From: Vibrio sinensis
Lineage (GTDB): Bacteria > Pseudomonadota > Gammaproteobacteria > Enterobacterales > Vibrionaceae
Length of the DNA stretch: 64,000 bases
Assembly (NCBI RefSeq): GCF_003605645.1
Contig: NZ_QVMU01000008.1
Coordinates: 62,001 to 126,000 of the forward strand
Direction: 5' to 3'
A program made the translations under genes and the position numbers. Below the pieces are notes generated by a model. That model made no database searches and had not been told where the DNA came from. It saw only the letters and a program-made list of their open reading frames with translations. The number at the start of each line of letters is the position of its first letter. The stretch's first letter is position 1. This document shows positions 10,528-20,261 of the stretch, one piece after another.

Positions 10528-10919
10528 TAACTTATCTCTAATCAAAATTATCGCAAAATTTGGCACGTATCTTACGGGTTTCAACTCGGTAATCTAGAGA
10601 AATTTTTTCTTTTATATGTGAGCTTGTGCGAAGTAGTAGTGTTATTGAATGAAAACCTAAATGCGCCTCAACCCAATGCTGATCACATTTTTATGCCACG
10701 TTGTCTAAATAAAGGTCGACAAATGCAATTAAACTTACTTATCACCGCCCTTGCACAATAAAAGAAAATTCATTAGCGGTCGAAACATTTTTCATTGAAA
10801 ATGCAGACTAAAACATCTAAGAAACCCTGAAAAGCGTGATGAAAACGAATTTTTACTTGATTTATGTAATAATAACTGTAGCATTTATAACTGAAATTCA
10901 TTTAGAGCACTAAAGGATT
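10528..10919. other. divergent promoter region between U32 gene and ectA
   Basis: About 390 bp, AT-rich towards ectA. It must hold promoters for both divergent genes. In vibrios the ectoine operon is osmotically controlled and repressed by CosR at low salt. I see AT-rich stretches near 10850-10880 that could be a promoter, but no operator I can name. Confidence 0.4.
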
Positions 10920-11474
10920 ATGCGGCCAACAATGATTACTTCAGCTCCCTGGATAGCGTATCCAGAAATTATGCAAGCGAGTGAGACCAAGTGGGTTTTT
11001 CGTTCACCAACGAAAATGGATGGTGACGACATCTATCAATTGATAGCAGCCTGCCCACCACTCGATGTGAACTCCTCATACTGTAATTTCCTCCAGTCTT
11101 TCCATTTCAGCCAAACCTGCGTACTTGCAGAGTGCAATGGCGAAATCGCGGGCTTTATCTCTGCTTATTTGAAGCCAGGCTGTGCTGACGAGCTTTTCGT
11201 ATGGCAAGTCGCGGTATCTCCAAAATACAGAGGTAAAGGGCTTGCTTATCACATGTTGCAAGAGCTCCTTATGCGTGACGAACTCCGCGATGTGAACTGG
11301 CTGGAAACGACCATTACTGAATCAAATCAAGGATCTTGGAAGTTATTCAAGAAGCTCGATAGCCTTCATGAAAACCAAGGTCAAACGTCGACATTTCTTG
11401 ATGAAGACAAACACTTCAAAGGCAAGCATGATACGGAATATCTTTATCGTATCCCTTTGAAAAAATCACAATAG
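10920..11474 (+). CDS. ectA: L-2,4-diaminobutyrate N-acetyltransferase EctA
   Basis: GNAT acetyltransferase that makes N-gamma-acetyl-2,4-diaminobutyrate, the second step of ectoine synthesis. 184 residues. Family motifs visible: WVFRSPTKMDGDDIYQLIAACPPLDVNS near the N terminus, the acetyl-CoA loop VSPKYRGKGLAYHMLQ (R/Q-x-x-G-x-G/A type), and the C-terminal KHFKGKHDTEYLYRIPL. The ATG at 10920 is only 2 nt from AAGGA; an ATG at 10932 is the alternative. First gene of ectABC. Confidence 0.94.
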   Translation: MRPTMITSAPWIAYPEIMQASETKWVFRSPTKMDGDDIYQLIAACPPLDVNSSYCNFLQSFHFSQTCVLAECNGEIAGFISAYLKPGCADELFVWQVAVSPKYRGKGLAYHMLQELLMRDELRDVNWLETTITESNQGSWKLFKKLDSLHENQGQTSTFLDEDKHFKGKHDTEYLYRIPLKKSQ

Positions 11475-11498
11475 AAAGGATTTAAAAACGGCTCCCAC

Positions 11499-12767
11499 AT
11501 GGATATCTTTAAAAAGCAAGAATCAAATGTACGTTCATACTCAAATAGCTTCCCTGTTGTATTTCAAAGCGCCAAAGGTTGCTGGCTAGAAACCGGAGAG
11601 GGAAAACGTTACCTTGATTTCCTTGCTGGTGCTGGCTCCCTTAACTACGGTCACAATAACCCTCAATTGAAAGAAGCGCTTGTCGACTACATCTCTCAAG
11701 ATGGCATCACTCATGGCCTCGACATGCATTCAGAAGCCAAAGCAAACTTCCTAACTGCATTAACCAATCACATTCTTAAGCCAAGAGAACTTGACTACAA
11801 AGTGCAATTTACCGGTCCAACAGGCACGAATGCAGTTGAAGCAGCCCTTAAACTAGCCCGAAAAGTGACTGGTAGAACGAATATTGTCGCATTCACTAAT
11901 GGCTTTCATGGATGTACTGCCGGCGCATTAGCAGCAACCGGAAACAAACACCACAGAGGCGGTGCTGGTACCCCACTCAATGGTATTACGCGAATTCCTT
12001 ATGAAAATTATGCTGATGGCGTCGATGGTCTGGTTTTCTTTGAAACTATGCTTAATGACAATTCCGCAGGTATGGATAAACCCGCAGCAGTGCTGGTTGA
12101 AACAGTACAAGGTGAAGGCGGCCTGAATGTCGCATCAAATGAATGGCTACAAAAGCTCAGCAAAATCTGTCGCCAAAATGACATCCTATTGATTGTTGAT
12201 GACATTCAAGCAGGTTGCGGTCGAACCGGTACTTTCTTTAGCTTTGAGCCATCTGGAATCGTCCCTGACATGGTCACCCTATCAAAATCAATCGGTGGAT
12301 ATGGTTTGCCAATGGCAATTGTGTTGCTAAAACCCGAGCTAGACAAATGGCAACCAGGTGAGCACAACGGAACATTCCGAGGCAATAACCACGCATTTGT
12401 AACCGCTGCGAAAGCAATTGAGATCTACTGGTCAACGCCGTTGTTTGAGCAACACATCAGTGAGCGCTCACAGCAAGTTTCTCAAGTAATCAATAAGGTT
12501 CTTCACCGTTTTCCTAGCCTATTCTCTCAAAGCAAAGGGCGTGGGTTAATGATAGGTATTGAATGCTCAAACGGAGAAATTGCAACGCAAATAGCTCGCC
12601 GCTGCTTTGAAAGAGGCATGATCATTGAAACCGCAGGACCGAATGATGAAGTCGTGAAGTTTTTCTGTCCACTCACGATTACAGAAACTGAATTAGAAAA
12701 CGGTCTTAACATCTTTGAAGCAGCTGTTGAAGACATCGCACAACAAACAATTAAGAAAGCGTCATAA
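11499..12767 (+). CDS. ectB: diaminobutyrate-2-oxoglutarate aminotransferase EctB
   Basis: Class III PLP aminotransferase, 422 residues. It converts aspartate semialdehyde plus glutamate to 2,4-diaminobutyrate, the entry step to ectoine. The protein opens with the characteristic [19 protein letters not shown]. It has [18 protein letters not shown] for phosphate binding, the [21 protein letters not shown] segment with the PLP-pyridine Asp, and the Schiff-base Lys in [14 protein letters not shown]. It sits 24 nt after ectA. Confidence 0.95.
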   Translation: MDIFKKQESNVRSYSNSFPVVFQSAKGCWLETGEGKRYLDFLAGAGSLNYGHNNPQLKEALVDYISQDGITHGLDMHSEAKANFLTALTNHILKPRELDYKVQFTGPTGTNAVEAALKLARKVTGRTNIVAFTNGFHGCTAGALAATGNKHHRGGAGTPLNGITRIPYENYADGVDGLVFFETMLNDNSAGMDKPAAVLVETVQGEGGLNVASNEWLQKLSKICRQNDILLIVDDIQAGCGRTGTFFSFEPSGIVPDMVTLSKSIGGYGLPMAIVLLKPELDKWQPGEHNGTFRGNNHAFVTAAKAIEIYWSTPLFEQHISERSQQVSQVINKVLHRFPSLFSQSKGRGLMIGIECSNGEIATQIARRCFERGMIIETAGPNDEVVKFFCPLTITETELENGLNIFEAAVEDIAQQTIKKAS

Positions 12768-12778
12768 GGGAAAGAACC

Positions 12779-13165
12779 ATGATTGTTAGAACTCTAGAAG
12801 AATGCAAAAACAGCGAACGTCGTGTTGCGTCAGAAACATGGGAAAGCGTCCGTATGTTGCTAAAAGATGACAAAATGGGCTTCTCTTTCCATATTACGAC
12901 GATCTTTGAAAATACCGAAACACACATCCATTACCAAAATCACTTGGAGTCAGTTTACTGCATGAGTGGTGAGGGTGAAATTGAAGTTGTCGGTGGAGAA
13001 ACATACCCAATAAAACCCGGCACTCTATATATTCTTGATAAACATGATGAGCATTATCTACGAGCATACAAAGATAAAGAAATGATCATGGCTTGCGTCT
13101 TCAACCCACCAATCACTGGTGCGGAAACCCATGACGAAAATGGTGTCTATCCATTAATTGATTAA
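12779..13165 (+). CDS. ectC: L-ectoine synthase EctC
   Basis: 128-residue cupin that closes N-gamma-acetyl-diaminobutyrate to ectoine. It starts [10 protein letters not shown] as EctC proteins do. Features include the metal-site glutamate and tyrosine region ([37 protein letters not shown]) and the conserved [22 protein letters not shown] tail. Full length. It lies 11 nt after ectB, with GGGAAAG upstream. A terminator hairpin follows before the aspartokinase. Confidence 0.95.
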   Translation: MIVRTLEECKNSERRVASETWESVRMLLKDDKMGFSFHITTIFENTETHIHYQNHLESVYCMSGEGEIEVVGGETYPIKPGTLYILDKHDEHYLRAYKDKEMIMACVFNPPITGAETHDENGVYPLID

Positions 13166-13176
13166 TGAGAACCACC

Positions 13177-13205
13177 AAAGGTGAGGTGTAATAACCTCAC
13201 CTTTT
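13177..13205 (+). terminator. terminator/attenuator between ectC and ask_ect
   Basis: An 11-bp stem AAAGGTGAGGT/ACCTCACCTTT with a 6-nt loop, followed by TTCTTT. The T run is interrupted, so read-through into the aspartokinase gene is plausible. Confidence 0.65.
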
Positions 13206-13291
13206 CTTTATCCAACCAGATCTCGGGACAAGCACAGCGCTAAAAGCTGAAATACTCCCAAGCTACGGTTACCAATAAAAAAGGATTTTGT

Positions 13292-14710
13292 ATGACACAT
13301 ACCGTAGAGAAAATCGGCGGTACCTCGATGACTGCTTTTGATGCTGTTTTAGATAATATACTGCTATTGCCTGAACAAAAATATCAACGCATTTTTGTTG
13401 TTTCTGCTTACGGTGGTATGACCGATGCGTTACTTGAATGTAAGCGCACAGGGAACCCTGGGGTTTATCAACTGATCGCTAAACGCGATGAGCAATGGCA
13501 ACAAGCATTTGAAAATGTAGAGCAACGCATGTTGATGGTCAACGAGAACATGTTTGCAGATCCGATCAATCGTTTACGAGCCGATAATTTTATCCGAGCT
13601 CGCATTGGTGATGCGAAAAATTGCATCACCAACATTCTTCAAACCTGCCAATATGGTCAATTTACCCTGCGCCACTATCTACCTCAAATTCGAGAGTTTC
13701 TTTCTTCGATAGGTGAAGCGCATAGTGCCTACAATACGGTTCTCAAATTAAAAACTTTGTCGATTAACGCTAAGTTTGTCGACCTATCCGGATGGAACAT
13801 CACCGAACCGTTAACGCTGGACGAAACCATTAGCCAAGCATTTGAGAAGATCGACCTTTCCACAGAGCTACCGATTGTTACTGGTTATGCTTACTGCAAA
13901 GAAGGGTTAATGAAAACCTACGACCGCGGTTATAGTGAAATGACATTCAGCCGAGTGGCCTGTTTAACTCAAGCCAAGCAAGCTATTATCCACAAGGAAT
14001 ACCATCTGAGCTCTGCCGATCCTCGTGTCGTGGGTTGCGATAAAGTATCGACAATTGGTCACACCAACTACGATGTTGCCGATCAACTCGCAAACCTCGG
14101 CATGGAAGCGATTCACCCTAATGCTGCGGCAGGGTTGCGTGAACAAACGATTGAGTTGCAGATTAAAAACACTTTTGAACCAGAGCATCCCGGTACATTG
14201 ATTTCCACCAGCTACCAACCAACAGCGAACAAAGCTGAAATTATCGCAGGAAGAAACAAGGTGTTTGCCCTGCACTTATTTGATCAAGCCATGGTTGGTC
14301 AAGTTGATAATGTCAGCTATGAACTTATGGAGCTCATTACTGAAGCGAGCGTTTCTTTAGTTGGTAAAGAAATGAACGCGAATTCCATTACCTATTACCT
14401 CAGTGGTAAAGAAGATAACTTCAATAAAGTCTTATACAAGGCTGAAAAACGTTATCCTCACGCCTCAATTAAAGGTCGAATGGTGGCTCTAATTTCCATT
14501 ATTGGCTCACAAATCGATACCAATACCACCTTAAGTCAAGGTGTTCTGGCTCTCATGAATAATGGTATAGCCCCGATTGCTTTGCACTCTTCAATGCGCA
14601 ACGTTAACGTGCAGTTTGTGGTCAAAGATAAAGAATATGATGATGCTATTCGAGCATTACACAATGAGTTTTTCGAATTAATACCAACAAAACAAGTGAG
14701 TGTTGCTTAG
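13292..14710 (+). CDS. ask_ect: ectoine-specific aspartate kinase Ask_Ect
   Basis: 472-residue aspartokinase that phosphorylates aspartate. With a semialdehyde dehydrogenase encoded elsewhere, it feeds the EctB substrate pool. It has KIGGTSM at the N terminus (lysine and GGTS nucleotide-site motif), a mid-protein insertion as in other Ask_Ect enzymes, TYDRGYSEMTFSRVA, and two C-terminal ACT-like stretches (about 310-465). This subtype follows ectABC in vibrios and is thought to escape lysine/threonine feedback, so that carbon can flow to ectoine. AAAGGA precedes the ATG. Confidence 0.92.
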   Translation: MTHTVEKIGGTSMTAFDAVLDNILLLPEQKYQRIFVVSAYGGMTDALLECKRTGNPGVYQLIAKRDEQWQQAFENVEQRMLMVNENMFADPINRLRADNFIRARIGDAKNCITNILQTCQYGQFTLRHYLPQIREFLSSIGEAHSAYNTVLKLKTLSINAKFVDLSGWNITEPLTLDETISQAFEKIDLSTELPIVTGYAYCKEGLMKTYDRGYSEMTFSRVACLTQAKQAIIHKEYHLSSADPRVVGCDKVSTIGHTNYDVADQLANLGMEAIHPNAAAGLREQTIELQIKNTFEPEHPGTLISTSYQPTANKAEIIAGRNKVFALHLFDQAMVGQVDNVSYELMELITEASVSLVGKEMNANSITYYLSGKEDNFNKVLYKAEKRYPHASIKGRMVALISIIGSQIDTNTTLSQGVLALMNNGIAPIALHSSMRNVNVQFVVKDKEYDDAIRALHNEFFELIPTKQVSVA

Positions 14711-14781
14711 TTTGTTTAGGTTGTATTAACCCTAGATTCATTGGCCTTAGCCATTCTTGGTATCTCATCATGATAGATAAC

Positions 14782-14823
14782 AAAAGAGCCATTTCGCATT
14801 TTCATGTGAAATGGCTCTTTTTT
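14782..14823. terminator. bidirectional terminator between ask_ect and doeD
   Basis: A 14-bp perfect stem AAAAGAGCCATTTC/GAAATGGCTCTTTT with a 12-nt loop. It has T-rich 3' flanks on both strands and sits between two convergent genes. Confidence 0.88.
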
Positions 14824-14838
14824 GTATATCTATAACGA

Positions 14839-16242
14839 TTAACCACGCCAAACATTCGATGTCACAAGATTATCCATCACTTTATTGAGGGCCTTATCGA
14901 CCTTAGTAACAATGACATCTACGTCATTTTTCGTCGTCACTAACGCGGGGGCTAGCCCAAGGATATCCCCATGAGGCATTGCTCTTGCTATCAAACCTTG
15001 CTCTAAACAGGCCGCTGCGACCTGAGGGCCAACTTTTAAGTTCGGATCAAATTGCGCCCGGCTCTGTTTATCGGGTGAAAACTCTAAAGCATGCAACAAA
15101 CCAACCCCTCTGGAATCTCCTACTAAAGGATGTTCCGCAAACTGGCTGATCATTTTTTGTTGTAAGTAGGCACCAACGGTCTGGGCATTCTCAACCAAAC
15201 CCTCACGCTCAATAATATCTAAATTACAATTAGCTGCAGCTGCAGCAATCGGATGTCCTGAATAGGTATAACCATGACCAAATGGTCCCCATTCATCAGT
15301 ACCATTTTCAAGAACACTCCACACACGATCACCAACTATCACACCTGACAAAGGTTGATAAGCCGATGTTAGCCCCTTTGCAATCGTGATCAAATCTGGT
15401 TTCATGTCGTAATATTGAGAGCCAAAATTTACCCCTAAGCGACCAAACCCACATACCACTTCATCGGCAATCAAAAGCACATCGTATTTCTCCAATACTG
15501 CTCGGATAGCTTGCCAATATCCTTGAGGTGGAGGGACAATTCCGCCAGTCCCCAGCACAGGTTCCGCAATCATCGCTGCGACAGTATCTGGCCCCTCGGC
15601 CAAAATCATCGCTTCTAGTTGTTGAGCACAATAGGCGGAAAACTCCAACTCCGACATATCACTGTCTGAACGGCGGTAATAGTAAGGGGAAACCGTGTGT
15701 TTGATTCTTTCTAATGGCAAATCAAAGTGAGCATGAAAGAGAGCAAGTCCAGTCATTGAGCCCGCTGCAATACTTGAACCATGGTAGCCTCTATCGCGGG
15801 AGATAATTTTCTTTTTATTTGGCAAACCACGGACATTATTGTAATACCAGACAAGCTTAAGCTGTGTTTCATTCGCATCACTGCCAGACATGCCATAGTA
15901 AATTTTACTCATGCCAGAGGGAGCCATATTAATAATGCGTTCTGAGAGCGTAACGAGAGGTTCATTAGTATGCCCAACATAGGTGTGGTAATAAGCCAGT
16001 TGTTTGGCCTGCTCATAAATAGCCTCTGCCATTTCTTTGCGTCCATAACCAATATTGACGCAATAAAGCCCGGCAAAGCCATCCAACAACTCATTTCCTA
16101 ATGAATCATGAATACGAATACCACTAGCACCAGTGACCACTCGCCCACTCAATTCACCACTCGCATATTGTTTAAGATGCGTCGAAGCGTGAAATACATT
16201 GTATCTATCTGACTCTAGTATCTGTTTTGTTTTTTGATCCAT
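14839..16242 (-). CDS. doeD: class III aminotransferase, probable DoeD (diaminobutyrate transaminase of ectoine degradation)
   Basis: 467-residue PLP aminotransferase. Motifs: LLDGFAGLYCVNIGYGR near the N terminus, YYGMSGSDANETQLKLVWYYNN, LLIADEVVCGFGRLG with the PLP Asp, and the lysine in TIAKGLTSAYQPLSG. The fold class covers SpuC-type polyamine and DoeD enzymes. The DoeD call rests on the partner genes doeX and doeA upstream on the same strand and on length (Halomonas DoeD is about the same size). DoeD turns 2,4-diaminobutyrate into aspartate semialdehyde. GAGGGG precedes the ATG. Three 17-bp repeats lie just upstream. Confidence 0.75.
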   Translation of the reverse strand: MDQKTKQILESDRYNVFHASTHLKQYASGELSGRVVTGASGIRIHDSLGNELLDGFAGLYCVNIGYGRKEMAEAIYEQAKQLAYYHTYVGHTNEPLVTLSERIINMAPSGMSKIYYGMSGSDANETQLKLVWYYNNVRGLPNKKKIISRDRGYHGSSIAAGSMTGLALFHAHFDLPLERIKHTVSPYYYRRSDSDMSELEFSAYCAQQLEAMILAEGPDTVAAMIAEPVLGTGGIVPPPQGYWQAIRAVLEKYDVLLIADEVVCGFGRLGVNFGSQYYDMKPDLITIAKGLTSAYQPLSGVIVGDRVWSVLENGTDEWGPFGHGYTYSGHPIAAAAANCNLDIIEREGLVENAQTVGAYLQQKMISQFAEHPLVGDSRGVGLLHALEFSPDKQSRAQFDPNLKVGPQVAAACLEQGLIARAMPHGDILGLAPALVTTKNDVDVIVTKVDKALNKVMDNLVTSNVWRG

Positions 16243-16256
16243 GCTTTACCCCTCAC

Positions 16257-16301
16257 TATCCCTTTGCTATCAATATCTCTTTGTGAACAGTATCTCTTTG
16301 C
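16257..16301. repeat. three direct repeats with 17-bp period upstream of doeD
   Basis: The unit TATC(C/T)CTTTG begins at 16257, 16274 and 16291, and flanking bases are also partly conserved. The array occupies positions about 15 to 60 before the doeD start codon, so it is a candidate operator or leader element. The rest of 16302-16524 shows nothing I can name. Confidence 0.6.
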
Positions 16302-16524
16302 TAACAACGACAACTCCAAACTGGGTTTTCGAAATGAGAAAAATCACTGAGTTACGTTTAACTTTATGTGAAAAATCAGGTTTGTTTTTTCTGAAAATAA
16401 CGATTTTTGATTGGGTAATTTCTGTTTACAGCGGAGAAAATATGATTATTTTTGGTCGAGAGCGTTTTCGTCAAGCCATTGACGGAACAGTGACATAATT
16501 AACTTGGGTGGCTATTGGTAATAC

Positions 16525-17004
16525 TTATTCTTGAGAACTTAGAAAAACTAGCTGATTAGCTTGCTCTTTCTTCACGGTTTTTGTCACGACATACGTATAA
16601 TAACGCTCAATACCGATCTCAGAATCTAACCAGTGATCAATGATTTGTTGGTATTGGTTTATTCCTTGGGCTTGAACGGTAAGGATATAGTCAACTCCAC
16701 CTCCTGTTGCATAGCACTCGGACACTTCCGGAGTCGCTAATATAGTCGATTCAAAACGCTTAAATGCCAAAGCACTGTGTTCCTTTAAGATGACTTCAAC
16801 TAAAACCGGAGTGTACTTAAAGAGGACATCTGCATTAATTTTTGCGCCATAACCTTGAATGACCCCTGCCAATTCAAGCTTTCGAACCCGCTCCCAACAA
16901 GGGCTGATCGACAAATTAATCGTTTCTGCCAATTGCGACTTCGTTATGCGGCCATTGTGTTGCAAAATTTTAAGTATCTGCAGATCATAACTGTCTAATC
17001 GCAT
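16525..17004 (-). CDS. doeX: Lrp/AsnC-family regulator, probable DoeX
   Basis: 159 residues from the ATG at 17004, which has AGGA/GGAG upstream; a longer frame to 17088 lacks a ribosome site. It has an N-terminal winged helix (MRLDSYDLQILKILQHNGRI, then TKSQLAETINLSISPCWERVRKLELAGVI) and a C-terminal RAM/AsnC effector domain with GGGVDYILTV. DoeX regulates ectoine catabolism in Halomonas and sits among the doe genes there. Here it lies between doeA and doeD on the same strand. An alternative is a general amino-acid-responsive Lrp. Confidence 0.78.
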   Translation of the reverse strand: MRLDSYDLQILKILQHNGRITKSQLAETINLSISPCWERVRKLELAGVIQGYGAKINADVLFKYTPVLVEVILKEHSALAFKRFESTILATPEVSECYATGGGVDYILTVQAQGINQYQQIIDHWLDSEIGIERYYTYVVTKTVKKEQANQLVFLSSQE

Positions 17005-17150
17005 GCTCCATCCTTTATTCCTCTCCCTGATTTGGCTTTCATTTCTCAGTTGATTTTCTATCGCTATCTTTCGTTTTACCAAAAGCATATATTCAAAAAA
17101 CTATACCGAATAAAGACCAATGTCCTATAAACACTAATGCCTGATTAAAA

Positions 17151-18338
17151 CTAATGTTTTACAAATAGCTGACGAGGCAGGTCACACAAGGGGCGAGCTC
17201 CCTCTGTATCAATCACAATACTTTCGGTCGTTTCCAAACCCCAGTCCTCTAACCACAAGCCTGGCATAAAATGAAACGTCATCCCCTCTTCCAAAACAGT
17301 CAAGTCACTATCGCGTAAACTCATTGTTCGCTCTCCCCAGTCAGGGGGATAACTCAGGCCAATGGAATAACCGCAGCGAGCACCATTACGATGAAAGCCA
17401 GCTTTATCCATCACATCAGTTAGAGCGCGAGCAACGTCGGCACAAGTATTCCCCGGTTTTGCTACCGCTAAACCCGCTTCTATCCCTCGCATCAAAGCTT
17501 CATCCGCACGTTTAAACTTATCATCCGGCTCACCTAAGAAAATCGTTCTTGATAGAGGGCAATGGTAATGCCGATGTGCGCCCGACAGTTCCAGAAAAGT
17601 CCCTTCTCCATGACAAAACGGTCGGTCATCCCAAGTTAAGTGAGGTGCAGCGGCATCACTGCCCGATGAGAGCAAAGGCACAATAGCAGTGTAATCCCCA
17701 TAGTGAATACCATCACCTAGAATAGATTGCCGATGCAGTTCAGCAACAAGATGGTGTTTAGGCAAACCCGGCTCAATAATTTCAAAAGCTAAGCGGTGCA
17801 TTTTCTCCACCGTACGCGCTGCCCTGTGCATATAGATGAGCTCTTGTGGTGACTTAATCGCTCGACACCAATTCACTAAACCTGTCGAGTCAACTAACTG
17901 AGCGAAAGGCAGATCGGCGCGCAAACATTCAAAGGCGGCAGAGCTAAAGTAATAGTTGTCGTTTTCTAGACCAATTCGCCCACGATCCCATAACCTTGGC
18001 CTTAGCACTGATTCCACTAAGTAACTCATTGGGTGCAAAGGTGGGTTCATCACATAATAGTCAGGATAATCTGTCACACTTTCACGAGACATATAAACGG
18101 TTCGAAGTGCACCATTGGCATCTTGGCAGCGTCCAAACCAAATCGGCTCTCCAGAGCTGCCGATTACGACGCATTGAGGAACATAGAAAGACCAACCATC
18201 GTAGCCTGTTAACCACGCCATATTTGATGGGTCATGGACAATTAACAAGTCCAGCTCCTTTTGTTCCATAACTTGTCGAACTTTAGCTAGCCGTAAATGG
18301 TATTCCTCTAAGCCGAAAGGCAGTGCCACTTTGTTCAT
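17151..18338 (-). CDS. doeA: ectoine hydrolase DoeA (M24 family)
   Basis: 395-residue creatinase/M24-fold hydrolase that opens the ectoine ring to N-alpha-acetyl-2,4-diaminobutyrate. The N-terminal domain carries DLLIVHDPSNMAWLTGYDGWSFYVPQ and EPIWFGRCQDANGA, hallmarks of DoeA/EutD. The C-terminal pita-bread domain has GDYTAIVPLLSSG, FLELSGAHRHYHCPLSRT and GLETTESIVI. AAGGAG lies seven bases before the ATG. It heads the doeA-doeX-doeD series. The deacetylase DoeB that would take its product is not encoded in this window. Confidence 0.88.
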   Translation of the reverse strand: MNKVALPFGLEEYHLRLAKVRQVMEQKELDLLIVHDPSNMAWLTGYDGWSFYVPQCVVIGSSGEPIWFGRCQDANGALRTVYMSRESVTDYPDYYVMNPPLHPMSYLVESVLRPRLWDRGRIGLENDNYYFSSAAFECLRADLPFAQLVDSTGLVNWCRAIKSPQELIYMHRAARTVEKMHRLAFEIIEPGLPKHHLVAELHRQSILGDGIHYGDYTAIVPLLSSGSDAAAPHLTWDDRPFCHGEGTFLELSGAHRHYHCPLSRTIFLGEPDDKFKRADEALMRGIEAGLAVAKPGNTCADVARALTDVMDKAGFHRNGARCGYSIGLSYPPDWGERTMSLRDSDLTVLEEGMTFHFMPGLWLEDWGLETTESIVIDTEGARPLCDLPRQLFVKH

Positions 18339-18736
18339 GCTGTTCTCCTTGCCGATTATTCATTTTACTCACAACAAGAGGTATCGTTTTCACGATAGCC
18401 AGAAGCATCACCAATCTGGTTATAAACTCAGAAATCGAATTACTTAGGTCTCTTCAGTCTGATTCAGGAAATGGCAGAGCGCCAAACTTCAACGCCATTT
18501 TTTTGCAAATTAAACAAAAAAACACATATCGATAGTGATTCGAACTCTCAACTTTAAACAACTTAGATGGGAGAAGTCGTATAAAAACTAGCGTAGCTCG
18601 GTCACATTCCGCTTATTTTTTCTACATTCTTCATATAATCTGAACAACTAAACACAGAGTATTACGCTATCAGATGCAATATCGTTATGATGTTGTTAAG
18701 GTACTAATAAAATAATAAGAAAAAGTAGAGACAGGC
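18339..18736. other. divergent control region between doeA and the ABC importer
   Basis: About 400 bp. There is a dyad TATCG-N6-CGATA at 18382-18397 and a palindrome TATCGATA at 18527-18534, possible operators for DoeX or another regulator. A TATAAT at 18634-18639 is a reasonable -10 for the importer operon, although its -35 is poor. A short open frame across this region is not convincing as a gene. Confidence 0.45.
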
Positions 18737-19456
18737 ATGAACGCCATTGAATTTTCCGACGTCAATAAATGGTTCGGTTCCTATCACGCTTTAAAAAACA
18801 TCAATCTCAGTGTTTTGAAAGGTGAAATTCTTGTTGTATGTGGGCCATCAGGTTCAGGGAAATCAACTCTTATACGTACAGTCAATGGGTTAGAGGAGAT
18901 CTCTCATGGGGAAATCCAAGTATTTGATGGGTCTGTTGAACAACTTAAAGCTGGAACCGTCGGTATGGTTTTTCAGCACTTCAATCTATTTCCACATCTG
19001 ACAGTGTTAGAAAATCTCACACTGTCCCCTATTCGTACTTTGAAACTGTCTAAGCAACAAGCTAACGAGCGCGCAATGCACTTTCTAAAACGGGTCAATA
19101 TTGCCGAGCAAGCCGATAAATATCCGGTACAACTTTCCGGAGGACAACAACAGCGTGTCGCGATTGCGCGTTCCTTATGTATGCAGCCCGATATATTACT
19201 CTTTGATGAGCCCACTTCAGCCCTTGACCCAGAAACCATTCAAGAAGTACTCGATGTGATGATCGATCTTGCTCAAGATGGCATAACCATGATGTGTGTG
19301 ACTCACGAAATGGGATTTGCTCGCAAAGTTGCCGACCGAGTCATCTTTATGGATCAAGGCGAAATTCTCGAAATGGCTACACCTGAACAAATCTTTAATG
19401 CGCCAGAACATCCGCGTACTCAACAATTTTTGCAGCAGATATTAAGCCATCAATGA
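18737..19456 (+). CDS. polar-amino-acid-type ABC transporter ATP-binding protein
   Basis: 239-residue ATPase of the GlnQ/HisP group. Walker [11 protein letters not shown]-loop [17 protein letters not shown], signature LSGGQQQR, Walker [14 protein letters not shown] and the switch sequence [20 protein letters not shown] are all present. First gene of a four-gene importer (ATPase, permease, binding protein, permease). It overlaps the next gene by 4 nt. Its position divergent from doeA suggests ectoine/hydroxyectoine uptake like EhuABCD, but the family also imports many amino acids. Confidence 0.88.
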   Translation: MNAIEFSDVNKWFGSYHALKNINLSVLKGEILVVCGPSGSGKSTLIRTVNGLEEISHGEIQVFDGSVEQLKAGTVGMVFQHFNLFPHLTVLENLTLSPIRTLKLSKQQANERAMHFLKRVNIAEQADKYPVQLSGGQQQRVAIARSLCMQPDILLFDEPTSALDPETIQEVLDVMIDLAQDGITMMCVTHEMGFARKVADRVIFMDQGEILEMATPEQIFNAPEHPRTQQFLQQILSHQ

Positions 19457-20250
19457 TCAAGAAAATAATTAAACCTGCAGCGTCAGCACTGGTACAAATA
19501 GTGATATTAACTATTGGCCTATGGTGGCTGCTAGACTCCGGCGCGAAAGCGATGGGGTATCAATGGCAATGGGAGCGTGTACCTGACTTCATTGCATTTT
19601 ATGAAGATGGCGAATGGTGGCCAGCAGAATTGCTCGACGGCTTGTGGGTGACGATAAAGATTTCAGGCATCAGCCTTATTTTTACGTTACTTATTGGCTT
19701 AGTGACCGCACTTCTTAAACTTTCTAAGTCAATCGTTGGCCGAACTATAGCCAATATTTATATTGAACTGATTCGTAATACGCCACTGTTAGTTCAGATC
19801 TACCTACTCTACTTTGTTTTTGGCCCTATCATTGGCCTTGACCGTTTTACCACCGCTGTTTTAGCATTATCGCTCTTCCAAGGTGCATACACAGCAGAAA
19901 TTTTCCGCGGTGGATTAAACAGCATAGATAAAGGTCAATTTGAAGCCTCACGCTCATTAGGTCTTAGCCCATTTTACTGCTACTACGATGTGATTCTTCC
20001 ACAGCTCCTCCAACGCACGTTACCACCGCTTACCAATGAGGTTGTCTCGTTAGTGAAGAACTCCTCAATTGTTAGCGTGATGGCGATATTCGATCTCACC
20101 ACTGAGGGACGCAACATCGTATCTGAAACCGCGATGCCATTTGAAATTTGGTTCACGGTTGCCGGCATATACTTGCTACTGACTTTATCTCTATCTGGGC
20201 TTTCAGCTTGGCTAGAACATAAAATGGGTGCTCAATGGCGCTCAAAATAA
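19453..20250 (+). CDS. ABC transporter permease, His/Glu/Gln family (first)
   Basis: 265-residue membrane permease. Hydrophobic segments lie near 12-30, 65-90, 105-125 and 230-250. The family loop [34 protein letters not shown] contains the EAA-type coupling sequence, and [17 protein letters not shown] is the classic HisMQ signature. It starts inside the ATGA overlap with the ATPase gene. It pairs with the permease at 21163 to form a heterodimeric channel. Confidence 0.87.
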   Translation: MIKKIIKPAASALVQIVILTIGLWWLLDSGAKAMGYQWQWERVPDFIAFYEDGEWWPAELLDGLWVTIKISGISLIFTLLIGLVTALLKLSKSIVGRTIANIYIELIRNTPLLVQIYLLYFVFGPIIGLDRFTTAVLALSLFQGAYTAEIFRGGLNSIDKGQFEASRSLGLSPFYCYYDVILPQLLQRTLPPLTNEVVSLVKNSSIVSVMAIFDLTTEGRNIVSETAMPFEIWFTVAGIYLLLTLSLSGLSAWLEHKMGAQWRSK

Positions 20251-20261
20251 AAGGAAATAAT

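Noticed and set aside
16241..16498. 85-codon open frame on + strand upstream of doeD
   Set aside because: It starts inside the doeD start codon, crosses the 17-bp repeats, has no ribosome site and no recognisable protein features.
17005..17088. Longer start for the Lrp-family regulator
   Set aside because: The extra 28 residues are highly charged and absent from the family. The ATG at 17004 has a good ribosome site and opens the helix-turn-helix domain.
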